A stretch of 45,617 nt of DNA, taken from the NCBI GenBank assembly GCA_947626065.1, contig CANQQT010000003.1, positions 1 to 45,617 of the forward strand, read 5' to 3'. The translations under genes were made by a program, and so were the position numbers. Positions within the stretch are counted from its first letter, which is position 1; the number at the start of each line of letters is the position of its first letter. Below the pieces are notes generated by a model. The model ran no database searches and had not been told where the DNA came from. It was given only the letters and a program-made list of their open reading frames with translations. The DNA is from an uncultured Clostridia bacterium (lineage in GTDB: Bacteria; Bacillota; Clostridia; Oscillospirales; CAG-272). Positions 8,070 to 16,613 of the stretch are shown piece after piece.

Positions 8070-8534
8070 TTACTTTGCGGGAGCGTTTTTATTTTTCTCC
8101 CCGGCGCTCAGCTCTTCCTCTCCGGCGCAGTCCTCGCAGAGGCCGTAAAAGACGGTCTTTGAGCTGTCGATGAGGAAGCGATGCTCCTCCTTCATGTGCG
8201 AGACGATTTTCCGTAGCTCCTCGCACTCGGCGTGGATCAGGCGGCCGCATTTTTCGCATTTGAGATGAAAATGCTCCCGGCAGGACGCCCCGGAATTGCC
8301 CTCGACCCGCTGATAGCAGGCGGCGGTCGTTCCGTCGACGATATATTTCCGGAGCTCCCCGTCCTCCGCCATTCTCTCCACGGTTCGGTAGACGGTGGCC
8401 TTCCCGACGGTCTGCCCTTCCTCTCGCAGACGGGCGACCACGTCGGAAACGGTGAAATGCGCCGTTTCAAAGGAGGAAATACTCTTTAAAATCCGGTCCC
8501 GTGGCCTTGTGTTGTAGCTTTTCTTTCCGTTCAT
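8070..8534 (-). CDS. Fur-family metal-dependent transcriptional regulator
   Basis: DNA-binding repressor (154 aa) of the Fur/Zur/PerR family. A winged helix occupies roughly residues 10-75 (DVVARLREEG, then TVGKATVYRTVERM as the recognition helix). The dimerisation/metal half has a His-rich stretch HFHLKCEKCGRLIH and two CxxC pairs (C93/C96 and C133/C136) forming the structural zinc site. From sequence alone I cannot say whether it senses iron, zinc, manganese or peroxide. Start: ATG at 8534 after GGAGGA; the frame extends 12 codons further without support. It follows the rlmD-like gene by 11 bases and is the last gene of that run. The C-terminal tail after C136 is short, charged and low-complexity. 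Confidence 0.92.
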   Translation of the reverse strand: MNGKKSYNTRPRDRILKSISSFETAHFTVSDVVARLREEGQTVGKATVYRTVERMAEDGELRKYIVDGTTAACYQRVEGNSGASCREHFHLKCEKCGRLIHAECEELRKIVSHMKEEHRFLIDSSKTVFYGLCEDCAGEEELSAGEKNKNAPAK

Positions 8535-8545
8535 GGCGTCCTCCG

Positions 8546-9841
8546 TCAAATAACGAAATCGGTCACGCATTCGACCGCTCCCGTCCGGGGGAACATATCG
8601 ACGGGCGTGACGTCCCCCATGGTATAGCCGGACTGAATGAGCAGGGCGGCGTCCCGGGCAAGCGTTCCCGGCTCGCAGGAGACGTAAACAATCTTGTGCG
8701 GGCGGCAGGAGAGGAGCTTTTCCGTCAGCTCCCGGGAGAGGCCCTTCCGGGGCGGGTCGGTGACAATGCAGTCAAAGCCCTCAAGGGGAAGCGCCGTCGC
8801 GTCCCCGCAGAGGAAGCGGGCGCCGTCGATGCCGTTCCGTTCCGCGTTCCTTTTTGCGTTTTCCACCGCCTCCGGGACGATTTCCACCCCGGTGACCGAA
8901 AGACTGGGAACCGACCCGGCAAAGCAGAGGCCGATGGTTCCGGCTCCGCAGTAGAGGTCGGCGATGGTGGAGGGGTCGTCGGCGCTTCCCCGTCGGATGG
9001 CCTCTCGGTAGAGGAGCTCCGCCGCGCCACGGTTGACCTGATAAAAGGAGCGGGAGGAGATTCCGAACCGGAACCCGCAGAGGATATCCTCGATCAGGTC
9101 CTCCCCGTATAGAATCCTCTGTTTTTCCCCGAGAATGACGTTGGATTCCTCGGGGTGAAAATTCAGAACGACGCTTTTTACCTCCGGAAAGCGGGCGGTA
9201 AGGTCTGCGACCAGCGCCTCCTCTTTCGGAAGAGTCGGCGTTTTTGAGACAAGGCAGAACATCGTCTGTCCCGTCGCCCTCGCGCGGCGAAGATAAATGT
9301 GCCGCACCTCCGCTCCCGTCTGCTTGATGTAATCGGAGGCGAAGCCGGTAAGCGGAAGGAGCGCGGGGTCGGAAAGGGGACAGGCCGGCGCCGGGACAAT
9401 CCGGTGGGAGTGGCGCGCATAGTAGCCGAAGCTTCCGTCGGGGGCGACGGGATACTGCACCTTGTTCCGGTAGCCGTCGGCCTCCCCGTCGGTCAGCACG
9501 TCGTTTATGTCGGGGTCGAGGCGGTTCTTGTGAAAGGCCGCGCGGACGAATTCCTTTTTCAGTTTCAGCTCATAGGCCCGGTCGAGGTTCCGGAAGGAAC
9601 AGCCCCCGCACTGCGGGAAGGAAGAGCAGCCCGGCTCCCGGCGGTAGGGGGAAGGGGTGAGAATTTCCTCCACTTTCGCCACCGCGTAGTCCTTGGCCAC
9701 CTTGATGATTTTGACCCTTGCGCAGTCCCCGGTCACCCCGCCCTGGACGAAGGTGACGAAACCGTCGGTTTTGGCAATTCCGTAGCCGAGGCTGTTCATA
9801 TCGAGGACCGTTACCGTCGCGGTCTGATTCTTTTTTACCAT
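8546..9841 (-). CDS. rlmD: 23S rRNA (uracil-5-)-methyltransferase, RlmD/RumA family
   Basis: SAM-dependent enzyme (431 aa) that methylates C5 of a uridine in 23S rRNA (or, in some family members, tRNA). An N-terminal TRAM RNA-binding domain covers about residues 1-60. The 4Fe-4S ligands are C72, C78 and C81 in CSSFPQCGGC plus C154 in ACPLSDP. The SAM site is DLYCGAGTIGL (295-305), TDPPRKG is the conserved catalytic loop, and C389 in YVSCEPGTLARD is the nucleophile. The exact target base is not certain from sequence; Gram-positive paralogues (RlmCD, TrmA-like) are similar. The ribosome site is weak. Sits 30 bases after comM and 11 bases before the fur-family gene. Confidence 0.92.
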   Translation of the reverse strand: MVKKNQTATVTVLDMNSLGYGIAKTDGFVTFVQGGVTGDCARVKIIKVAKDYAVAKVEEILTPSPYRREPGCSSFPQCGGCSFRNLDRAYELKLKKEFVRAAFHKNRLDPDINDVLTDGEADGYRNKVQYPVAPDGSFGYYARHSHRIVPAPACPLSDPALLPLTGFASDYIKQTGAEVRHIYLRRARATGQTMFCLVSKTPTLPKEEALVADLTARFPEVKSVVLNFHPEESNVILGEKQRILYGEDLIEDILCGFRFGISSRSFYQVNRGAAELLYREAIRRGSADDPSTIADLYCGAGTIGLCFAGSVPSLSVTGVEIVPEAVENAKRNAERNGIDGARFLCGDATALPLEGFDCIVTDPPRKGLSRELTEKLLSCRPHKIVYVSCEPGTLARDAALLIQSGYTMGDVTPVDMFPRTGAVECVTDFVI

Positions 9842-9871
9842 AGAAGAGGGCTCCCATTCGGGCGGTGTATT

Positions 9872-11416
9872 TTATTCGCCCCAGTATTTTCTGTCGAGGG
9901 AACGGAGCTGAATGGCCTCCGCCAGATGGCGGGGCAGGATCGTTTCGCTTCCGTCGAGGTCGGCGATGGTTCTTGAAACCCGCAGAATCCGGTCATAGCC
10001 TCGGCCCGAAAGCCCCAGCCGGTCGAAAGCGGTTTTGAGAAGGGAGGAGGCCTCGCTGGTCAGAGGGCAGTAGGTGCGAATCTGCCGGGAGGTCATGGCG
10101 GCGTTGGAAAAGATGTGATCACCATTCTCCGAGAAGCGGTTTACGGCAAAGCGCCTCGCGGCGATGACCCGCTTCCGGATGTCCGCGGAGGTTTCGGAGG
10201 GGCGCTCGGCGGAGAGCTCCTCATAGGAGAGGGGCGGAACCTCGATCTGAATATCAATCCGGTCGAGAAGCGGCCCGCTGATGCGGTGCAGATATTCCTG
10301 TATGTCCTTTTTCCGGCAGGTACAGGGCTTGGTGGGATGCCCGAAGAAGCCACAGCGGCAGGGATTCATCGCGCAGACCAGCATGAAGGAGGAGGGGAAG
10401 CTGACCCTTCCCGAGGCCCGCGTGATCGTGATGGTGTGATCCTCCAGCGGCTGGCGGAGAACCTCCGTTGCCGATTTCGGAAATTCCGGAAGCTCGTCCA
10501 AAAAGAGGACGCCGTTGTGGGCGAGGGAGATTTCCCCCGGCATCGGAACCGTTCCTCCTCCCGCAAGCGCGGCGGGGGAGAGGGTATGGTGCGGCGACCG
10601 GAAGGGCCTTGCCGTGAGAAGCGACACGCCCTCCGGCAGAAGTCCGGCGACGGAATGGAGCTTGGTGGTCTCAATCGCCTCCTCAAAGTCGAGGGGCGGA
10701 AGGATGGAGGGGAGCCGCTTGGCGAGCATACTCTTTCCGGCACCCGGCGTTCCGATGAGAAGGACGTTGTGCCCGCCCGCCGCGGCGATTTCCAGCGCCC
10801 GCTTGGCTTGCTCCTGCCCCTTGACCTCCGAGAAGTCGAGGGGGAATTTCGTCACGCTCTCCTCAAAACGGCTCCGGTCGAAGACTGTGGGCTCAAGCGC
10901 CTGCTTCCCGGTGAGATGGTCGATCAGCTCCCGCACGTTCTTGACCCCGAAGACCTCGGCGCCGGAGGCGACCGACGCCTCCCGAGCGTTTTCGGCGGGG
11001 ACGAAAAGCCGGGTTTTTCCGGCCTCCCGGGCGGCGAGGCACATACAGAGCACGCCCCGCACGCCTTTGACCTCTCCTGAGAGGGAAAGCTCCCCGATGA
11101 AGCAGGTGTTGACAATTTCCTTCGGGAGGGAAAGGGCGCCGCTGCACCCCAAAATCCCGACCAAAAGGGCGAGGTCGTAGGCGGAGCCCTGCTTTTTTCG
11201 GTCGGCGGGAGCCATGTTGACGGTGATTTCCGCCTCCGGGAATTCAAGCCCGCTGTTTTCAATCGCCGCCTTGATTCTCTCCCTCGCCTCCCGCACTGCA
11301 GCGTCGGGCAGGCCGACCACCTCAAATTTCGGGAGGCGGTTGGCGCAGTTGCATTCGATGGTTACGGGGAATCCGTCGACCCCGTTCAGTCCCGCGGAAT
11401 AAACCGTCTGAAGCAT
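9872..11416 (-). CDS. comM: YifB/ComM-family Mg-chelatase-like AAA+ ATPase
   Basis: A 514-residue hexameric AAA+ protein. In naturally transformable bacteria ComM is a branch-migration helicase that helps integrate donor DNA; elsewhere its role is less clear. Domains in order: an N-terminal Lon-protease-like fold ([13 protein letters not shown]-type segment near residue 80), the AAA module with GTPGAGKS at 222-229 (Walker A) and FLDELPEF (Walker B), the family's Cys-rich insert [14 protein letters not shown], and the C-terminal Mg-chelatase helical domain with [11 protein letters not shown] and [17 protein letters not shown]. Length is typical. No good ribosome site precedes the ATG; instead a strong hairpin (11429-11453) sits 12 bases upstream. 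Co-directional with rlmD and the Fur-family gene. Confidence 0.93.
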   Translation of the reverse strand: MLQTVYSAGLNGVDGFPVTIECNCANRLPKFEVVGLPDAAVREARERIKAAIENSGLEFPEAEITVNMAPADRKKQGSAYDLALLVGILGCSGALSLPKEIVNTCFIGELSLSGEVKGVRGVLCMCLAAREAGKTRLFVPAENAREASVASGAEVFGVKNVRELIDHLTGKQALEPTVFDRSRFEESVTKFPLDFSEVKGQEQAKRALEIAAAGGHNVLLIGTPGAGKSMLAKRLPSILPPLDFEEAIETTKLHSVAGLLPEGVSLLTARPFRSPHHTLSPAALAGGGTVPMPGEISLAHNGVLFLDELPEFPKSATEVLRQPLEDHTITITRASGRVSFPSSFMLVCAMNPCRCGFFGHPTKPCTCRKKDIQEYLHRISGPLLDRIDIQIEVPPLSYEELSAERPSETSADIRKRVIAARRFAVNRFSENGDHIFSNAAMTSRQIRTYCPLTSEASSLLKTAFDRLGLSGRGYDRILRVSRTIADLDGSETILPRHLAEAIQLRSLDRKYWGE

Positions 11417-11428
11417 GATTTTTACTCT

Positions 11429-11453
11429 TTGCGGGCGGAAAATACGCCCGCAA
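11429..11453 (-). promoter_or_regulatory. perfect 9-bp hairpin just upstream of comM
   Basis: TTGCGGGCG (11429-11437) and CGCCCGCAA (11445-11453) form a perfect stem with a 7-base loop. On the minus strand the stem ends 12 bases before the comM ATG and touches the only ribosome-site-like bases (AAAGAG). No U-run follows, so it does not look like a simple terminator. It could limit comM translation or be a protein-binding palindrome; this is inference. Confidence 0.55.
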
Positions 11454-11570
11454 GGTTTCCCCTTTCATTTTCTGCCGCCGGGCGGCCTTTATTGGATTCC
11501 CGGAGGGACAAGCCTCCGCTCCGGCTCGTTTTTCTTTAAGTAAGGAGGCAAAGGGTCGCCCTTTCGGGGA

Positions 11571-12614
11571 TTATTCCACCGAAAAGACGGTCAGCTCTCC
11601 GTAGAGGTCGCGGTATTTTACCTTGATTTTCGAGGCCTTTTCCGCTACCATCTCGTTGAAGATCCGCGCGCAGTAGCTTTCGCGGAACTCCTCCATGTTG
11701 TCCTTTACGTAGCTGTCCTCAATCGGGAGCCGGTGGATAACGAAGAGGGCGTAGCCCATGTCGATGACCTCCGAGATTTCCCCCTCGGCAAGCTCCTCGA
11801 CGGCCTCCTCCACCTCGCGGACGATTCCCCCGACGGTGTAATAGTAGCCGTCCTTCAGCTTTTCGCTCATGGTTTCGTCCTCGCCGTATTCCTTGATGAG
11901 TCCGGCAAAGTCCTCCCCGGTAAGCGCCCTTTCCCGCACCGATTCGGCGAGGGAGGCGTTCTCCTCTTTGTCGTCGGTTTCGTCGTTTCGGATCATGACG
12001 TACTCAATCCGACGGAAGTTTTTCGGAATATCGTCGAGGAGAATTTCGTCGCTGCAGCGAATGACGCCGTTTGCCTCCGAGGTGACGTAATGATAAAGGT
12101 CGCTCCAGAGCTGGACAATGTTCTGAACATAGCGGAGGCTGTATTCCGTCATATAGGAGGCCTCGAGGGACTTCTTGAAGGCCTCCTCCCCGCCGAACTC
12201 CTCTTTTGAGGCCTTGATGTAATCGTCGATTTCCTTTTTCTGCTCCCTCGTCAGGCGGATATCGTACTCCTTTGCAAGCTCGGTAATGGCCTTGTTGCGG
12301 AGAAGAACCTCCATCGTCCGGTCGGAGAGCTCAAGCCCCGCCGAGACGTTGTCCTTCCAGTAGGAGTGGTCGCCGCCGTCCATATCGTCCCGGGTGTTGA
12401 GAAAGACGTAGCGGAAATAATCGTAGTAAATCTTCTCGCCGTCGAGGGTCAGAACGACCCGCTTATCGACGGGCTTCACGCCGCAGGAGAGGAGAAAGAA
12501 GGAGGAGAGCAGAAGGGCAAGAAGCCCGGCGGCCAGTCTCCGTACCGAAGGCTTCCTCCGGATCCCCTCGCGGGCGGGCTTTCTTTTCATGGCTTTTCGG
12601 GAAGAATTTTTCAA
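11571..12614 (-). CDS. PrsA/SurA-like peptidyl-prolyl isomerase lipoprotein
   Basis: Predicted membrane-anchored extracytoplasmic foldase (347 aa). The N-terminus is basic, then hydrophobic (LAAGLLALLLSSFFLL), ending in a lipobox LLSC with the lipidated Cys at residue 44 of this model. A SurA-N-like helical chaperone region follows. The C-terminal ~130 residues match a parvulin-type PPIase: IEYVMIRND, then GEDFAGLIKEYGED and GYYYTVGGIVREVEEAVEEL, then GEISEVIDMGYALFVIHRL. Start: TTG at 12614 has AAAGGAG 10 bases upstream; the ATG at 12590 (eight codons later) has no ribosome site but gives a more usual signal-peptide length, so the start is open. It follows the DUF4340 gene by 142 bases and may share the Gld-type transcript. 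Confidence 0.82.
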   Translation of the reverse strand: MKNSSRKAMKRKPAREGIRRKPSVRRLAAGLLALLLSSFFLLSCGVKPVDKRVVLTLDGEKIYYDYFRYVFLNTRDDMDGGDHSYWKDNVSAGLELSDRTMEVLLRNKAITELAKEYDIRLTREQKKEIDDYIKASKEEFGGEEAFKKSLEASYMTEYSLRYVQNIVQLWSDLYHYVTSEANGVIRCSDEILLDDIPKNFRRIEYVMIRNDETDDKEENASLAESVRERALTGEDFAGLIKEYGEDETMSEKLKDGYYYTVGGIVREVEEAVEELAEGEISEVIDMGYALFVIHRLPIEDSYVKDNMEEFRESYCARIFNEMVAEKASKIKVKYRDLYGELTVFSVE

Positions 12615-12756
12615 GAAAAAACAACTCCTTTGTCGGCTTGTAAGGCGCTTTTTCAAACCGGGTGATCCTCGGGGAGCTCGGTGTGACCTGCGAAAAAAGG
12701 AGGGCCGCCGCGGTTCGCAGAGAGCGAACGTCTGCGACAGCCCCCGGAAGGATAGC

Positions 12757-14274
12757 TCAGTTTTTCGCGTCGGAATCGATGGGAAGCCCTTTGAGCATAC
12801 GGTCGGTGTCGCGGAGCATCTTTTCCACGCTGTCGCGGAGGACGTAGAATTCCCCTTTTCCGTTGATCGTGTAGAAGCACCGGCGCGTCGAATAGGTGTA
12901 AAAACGGTACTCCGTCTTCTCTCCGTTGTCAAGCTCCACCGTAAGGGTGGCAAGGGGCGTCATCTTGTCGATATCGGTTTCGTCCGCGTAGTTCTCCAGC
13001 CGGATGCCGAGGATGGTTTTGTAGAGCTGACGGAAGTTTCTCACGCTGTCAAGATCGTAGGGATTGGCCGCGCCGTTGGGGCGGATCTGAATCGTCTGCT
13101 CCGAGCCCTCAAGCGTGAAGAAGGCGTCGACCTCCAGATTTTCTTCCTCAAGGCCGTTTTCAATCTTCCCGCTGATTTCGATTTTGCTCACGTCGTTGAT
13201 GTTCTCGGAGAAAAGGGAGGAGGTGACAAATTCGAGGATTCCCCAGTTGAGGAAGGGCACGTCGGCGATGTTCAGCTTCGCGACAAGGTGATAGACGGTC
13301 GTGTAGGCGTAGAGCGTCCCCTCCTCGTCGGGCTTGCTGAAGGAGACGTAGGTGTCGATGTCGTCGTATTTGTAGTGGGCGATGCAGTAGGCGGCGTCCG
13401 GGTCGAGTCCGAACTGCTCAAGAACGCTGTCGTCAAGGTCGTCGTTTCCGCAGGCGACCACCTCCGATCCGGTAAGGGCGGAGAGCGATTCAAGCACGGT
13501 GGTGTAGGCCGTCAGGTTGGGGGAAAAGTTGGCGGGCGCCAGCATTTTGTAGTCGTTGGTGCCGTCCTCCTTCCCACTCTCGGAGGGGGGAATCATGTCA
13601 ATCGCGAGGAAAAGCTCCCCGTCCTTGACGATCTGAAAATCGTCGACCGACATATAGGCGGAGCTCGGAATCGGATAACCGAGGCTCGGCGTAATCAGGG
13701 AATAAACGTCGGCAAGAAGCGTCTGGCCGAGGGAGGGATCGAGAATGTAGACGGCGTCCCGGCCATCGTACATACAGTAGTAGCCGCCGCCGGTCGGAAT
13801 CATATCCCCGATATAGACCTTGTGGGTGGTTTTTCCGTCCATCTGCGTCAGCAGATACCACGCGGGATTGTCGTCCTCTCCCAGCCCGTAGGCAGAAAGG
13901 TCTTCCTCCCGGTCGTCAAGCCGCCGGATCGTCAGGGTATAGCCGGAGCTTACCACAAGGGAGGTAAAGAGGTCGAGGTCATAGGGCACGCCCTCCATTC
14001 CCTTGATGTAAAACTTGTTGTCGTCTCCCCGGTAAAAGGTATAGGTGCCGTGTTCGTTGTGTACCTCAATGCTGAGAATGTCCGCCTGCTCCACGTGACG
14101 GAACATCAGAATCCGGTTGTTGGAGCCGAGAACCTCACCCTCAAGAAGCTCCGGGGGCTTTACCTCCGTGGTCTCGGGGGCAAGAAGGGGACGGACGAAG
14201 ATAAGGAAAACGGCCAGCAGGAGGAGAAAGGCTCCCCCGCAGATCAGAATGGTGCGCAGCTGCTTTTTGATCAT
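12757..14274 (-). CDS. DUF4340 domain-containing membrane-anchored protein
   Basis: A 505-residue protein with one N-terminal membrane helix (TILICGGAFLLLLAVFLIFV, residues ~8-27) and a long extracytoplasmic part. It resembles DUF4340 proteins, which are found almost always beside GldG-type ABC accessory proteins, exactly as here. Repeating beta-rich segments with motifs such as EVHNEHGTYTFYRGDD and FYIKGMEGVPYDLDL are visible; the family often contains two or more copies of the domain. Its ATG overlaps the gldG-like stop by 4 bases (ATGA), so translation is coupled. Substrate and function are unknown. Confidence 0.85.
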   Translation of the reverse strand: MIKKQLRTILICGGAFLLLLAVFLIFVRPLLAPETTEVKPPELLEGEVLGSNNRILMFRHVEQADILSIEVHNEHGTYTFYRGDDNKFYIKGMEGVPYDLDLFTSLVVSSGYTLTIRRLDDREEDLSAYGLGEDDNPAWYLLTQMDGKTTHKVYIGDMIPTGGGYYCMYDGRDAVYILDPSLGQTLLADVYSLITPSLGYPIPSSAYMSVDDFQIVKDGELFLAIDMIPPSESGKEDGTNDYKMLAPANFSPNLTAYTTVLESLSALTGSEVVACGNDDLDDSVLEQFGLDPDAAYCIAHYKYDDIDTYVSFSKPDEEGTLYAYTTVYHLVAKLNIADVPFLNWGILEFVTSSLFSENINDVSKIEISGKIENGLEEENLEVDAFFTLEGSEQTIQIRPNGAANPYDLDSVRNFRQLYKTILGIRLENYADETDIDKMTPLATLTVELDNGEKTEYRFYTYSTRRCFYTINGKGEFYVLRDSVEKMLRDTDRMLKGLPIDSDAKN

Positions 14275-15806
14275 AAATACCGTCTCCTTGTGTAAACGAC
14301 GGCGCCGATAATCAGGACGACGGCCGTGGGAAGGGCGGTGCAGATAACCGTCCAGCGGTTGGCCTCCGCGCGGGAAATCGTCAGCGATTCGTCCTCAAAT
14401 ACCTTGAAGTTGAGGTCGAGCGGAACGGTTTTCCGGCTGAAATTTTTCATGATGCTGAAGATGACGTCGCGGTTTCCGTACTGACGGCCGCCAATGTATT
14501 TGTCGTCGGCAAAGGAGGCGGTTCCGGCGGCGAGAACGTAGGAATAGTGGGGCTCGTTGCTGATATAGCGGTAATCGACCGACACCGCCATGAGGTTGTA
14601 GACGCCGCTTTCGGAGATCCCTTCCGGGAGGGAGCCACCGCCGAGCGCCGTCGCGTGCGCGGTTTTGTCGGGGGAGGTGGTGAGAACGGCGGCGGTCGTC
14701 CGGACGCTGCTTCCTACCGTTCTGTCCTCGTAGAGGAGGGAGACCGGCTTTGCGTTTTTGACGATCGTTTTCGGGAGGCTTTCAAGCTCCCGAAGGGCGC
14801 TTGTCAGCTGAGAACCGGCCCCTTCCGAGGCGTAATCGGCGATCAGCTCGGTTCCGTCCACCGAAAGGGAATTGTCGTAGTCGATGACCTTGGCCTGCCC
14901 GAAGGCGATGCCCCATTCCGAAAGGAGCTCGTCGAGCTCGGGGAGGGGGCCGCATTCGGCGTCGGAGAAGACCATCAGGCCGCCGAAGGAGCTGAGGAAA
15001 TTGTCGATTTTTTTGATTTCGTTGACCTCGTCGTCGGCGCCGAGGTAGTCGAATTTCGGGCAGTTGATGACCATCACCTTCGCGGCGTCGTCGGGATCCT
15101 CCTTCGAGAGGTCGATCTTCCGCACGTCGTATCCGGCGTCCTCAAAGAGGCTCCACATGACCGTGCCGTCCACCGTCTCCCCGTGCCCGGTGACGAAATA
15201 GGCGATGGGGTTGTCGCCGACAAGCTGGAGAATCGCCGCGGTAATGCGGTATTCCCCGTTGAAGGCGTATACCGAACCGGAGTCGGAATCGAAGGTATAG
15301 AAGGATTCGATCGAGAAGATCTTCGACTGCTTCTTTTCCTCATTCGGGTTTGTAAGGTCGTTCTTGACAATGTAGACGCTTGTCGTCTTGGGATTGGAGA
15401 CCGTGGTCGTCAGGTAGGCGTTGACGGCCTCCGGGTGGTTGATGATGTCGACGTATTCCACCTGAACAAAGTCGAATTTCTCTTCGTACTGCTTGGCAAT
15501 GTTGTGGACGAGATTCAGCGTATAGTCGGAGACGAGCTGATCCTCATATTGGCAGAAAACGATCGAGATGCTGAATTCCTTCGTCCCCTGATAGTCGTCG
15601 AGCAGATCCACCGACTGCTGGGTGATTCCGTAAACCTGCTCCTTCGTCATGTCGATATACCAAAGGAATTTTCCGGCAAGCGCCGAGAAAACCGCGTTGA
15701 TGATGACGACAAGAGCGATGCCCGCCGCCGTCAGTCCGACGGCGAAGGCTCCGTATTTCAGTCTGCGGTGCTTTTGTATTTTCTTGGCATAAAGATTGTT
15801 GTTCAT
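14271..15806 (-). CDS. GldG-family ABC transporter auxiliary protein
   Basis: A 511-residue protein with an N-terminal membrane helix (FAVGLTAAGIALVVIINAVFSAL) and a C-terminal one (WTVICTALPTAVVLIIGAVVY) ending in a basic YTRRRYL tail. The extracytoplasmic middle matches the GldG/ABC_transp_aux family (PF09822-like): WYIDMTKEQVYGIT near the start, IAYFVTGHGET, then GLMVFSDAECGPLPELDELLSEWGI. In Bacteroidota the family works with GldA and GldF in gliding, but homologues are common in non-gliding Clostridia with unknown roles. It lies between the permease (34-base gap) and the DUF4340 gene (4-base overlap). Confidence 0.88.
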   Translation of the reverse strand: MNNNLYAKKIQKHRRLKYGAFAVGLTAAGIALVVIINAVFSALAGKFLWYIDMTKEQVYGITQQSVDLLDDYQGTKEFSISIVFCQYEDQLVSDYTLNLVHNIAKQYEEKFDFVQVEYVDIINHPEAVNAYLTTTVSNPKTTSVYIVKNDLTNPNEEKKQSKIFSIESFYTFDSDSGSVYAFNGEYRITAAILQLVGDNPIAYFVTGHGETVDGTVMWSLFEDAGYDVRKIDLSKEDPDDAAKVMVINCPKFDYLGADDEVNEIKKIDNFLSSFGGLMVFSDAECGPLPELDELLSEWGIAFGQAKVIDYDNSLSVDGTELIADYASEGAGSQLTSALRELESLPKTIVKNAKPVSLLYEDRTVGSSVRTTAAVLTTSPDKTAHATALGGGSLPEGISESGVYNLMAVSVDYRYISNEPHYSYVLAAGTASFADDKYIGGRQYGNRDVIFSIMKNFSRKTVPLDLNFKVFEDESLTISRAEANRWTVICTALPTAVVLIIGAVVYTRRRYL

Positions 15807-15840
15807 GCTTTCACCTGTTCCTTCCGTTCAGTCTCACGCT

Positions 15841-16575
15841 TTAAGCCCAACGCCGCTTTTCGTAGACCCGTACCGCGAGGAACAGGAACACGAAGCAGAT
15901 GGAGCAGTAATAAAGCGTCGCGGAGAAATCAAAGACTCCGTAGGTGAAATTGGAGAACCGACTGTAGATGGAAAGCCAGCTTAAAACCTGACGCACCGGA
16001 GCGAAGGGAATGTAGGAATTGAGAAGACTGATGACAAGGAAGAGGAGAATCATTCCGATGGTTCCGATGGCCGCAGCCATCTGATTTTCGGTAAGGGAGG
16101 AGACGAAAACGCCGATGGCCACGTAGGCGGCGCCGATGAGGAGAACAGCGATGACCGAGCCGAGGAGAATGGCGCCGTTATAGGCGCTCCCGGTTCCCGA
16201 AAGGTTCTTGGGGCCGAAGCGGAAAAGCGTCGTGAAATTGAAGCAGCTGAGGAGGAAGCTCCCCGCGAAGACCGTATAGGCGGCGAGGAATTTTCCCATC
16301 ACCATTCCGCCGAGGCTGACCGGGGAGGTCATCAGAAGCTGTTCGGTTTTCAGCTTCTTTTCCTCACTGAAGGTTTTCATGGTAAGAAGGGGAATGAGAA
16401 TCACCAGCGCGAAAATCAAGGTGGTAAAATAGACGGAAACCTGACTGTCGCTTCCCTCAAGAAGCGTGTTGAGGGAGAAGAGGCCGCCGTTTACCGCGAA
16501 GAAAATCGCCATGTAAATATAGCCGACCGGCGTTGTGAAATAGGAACGCAGATCCTTTTTAAAAATTGCTGTCAT
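15841..16575 (-). CDS. GldF-type ABC transporter permease
   Basis: A 244-residue integral membrane protein with about six helices (for example VYFTTLIFALVILIPLL, GSVIAVLLIGAAYVAIGVFV, GTIGMILLFLVISLL). The N-terminal MTAIFKKDLRSYFTTPVGYIYM and the segment MKTFSEEKKLKTEQLLMTSPVS are hallmarks of ABC-2/GldF-like permeases. It probably pairs as a homodimer with the ATPase encoded 38 bases upstream, and with the GldG and DUF4340 proteins as extracytoplasmic partners. The transported substrate cannot be read from sequence. Confidence 0.9.
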   Translation of the reverse strand: MTAIFKKDLRSYFTTPVGYIYMAIFFAVNGGLFSLNTLLEGSDSQVSVYFTTLIFALVILIPLLTMKTFSEEKKLKTEQLLMTSPVSLGGMVMGKFLAAYTVFAGSFLLSCFNFTTLFRFGPKNLSGTGSAYNGAILLGSVIAVLLIGAAYVAIGVFVSSLTENQMAAAIGTIGMILLFLVISLLNSYIPFAPVRQVLSWLSIYSRFSNFTYGVFDFSATLYYCSICFVFLFLAVRVYEKRRWA

Positions 16576-16613
16576 AATGTGCCATCCTTATCCTTTTATC
16601 GTTTCGCCCGGCG

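Noticed and set aside
12615-12756. Terminator or promoter between the DUF4340 and PrsA-like genes
   Set aside because: A TCGCAG/CTGCGA pairing and a later T-run exist but are not adjacent, and no hexamer pair fits.
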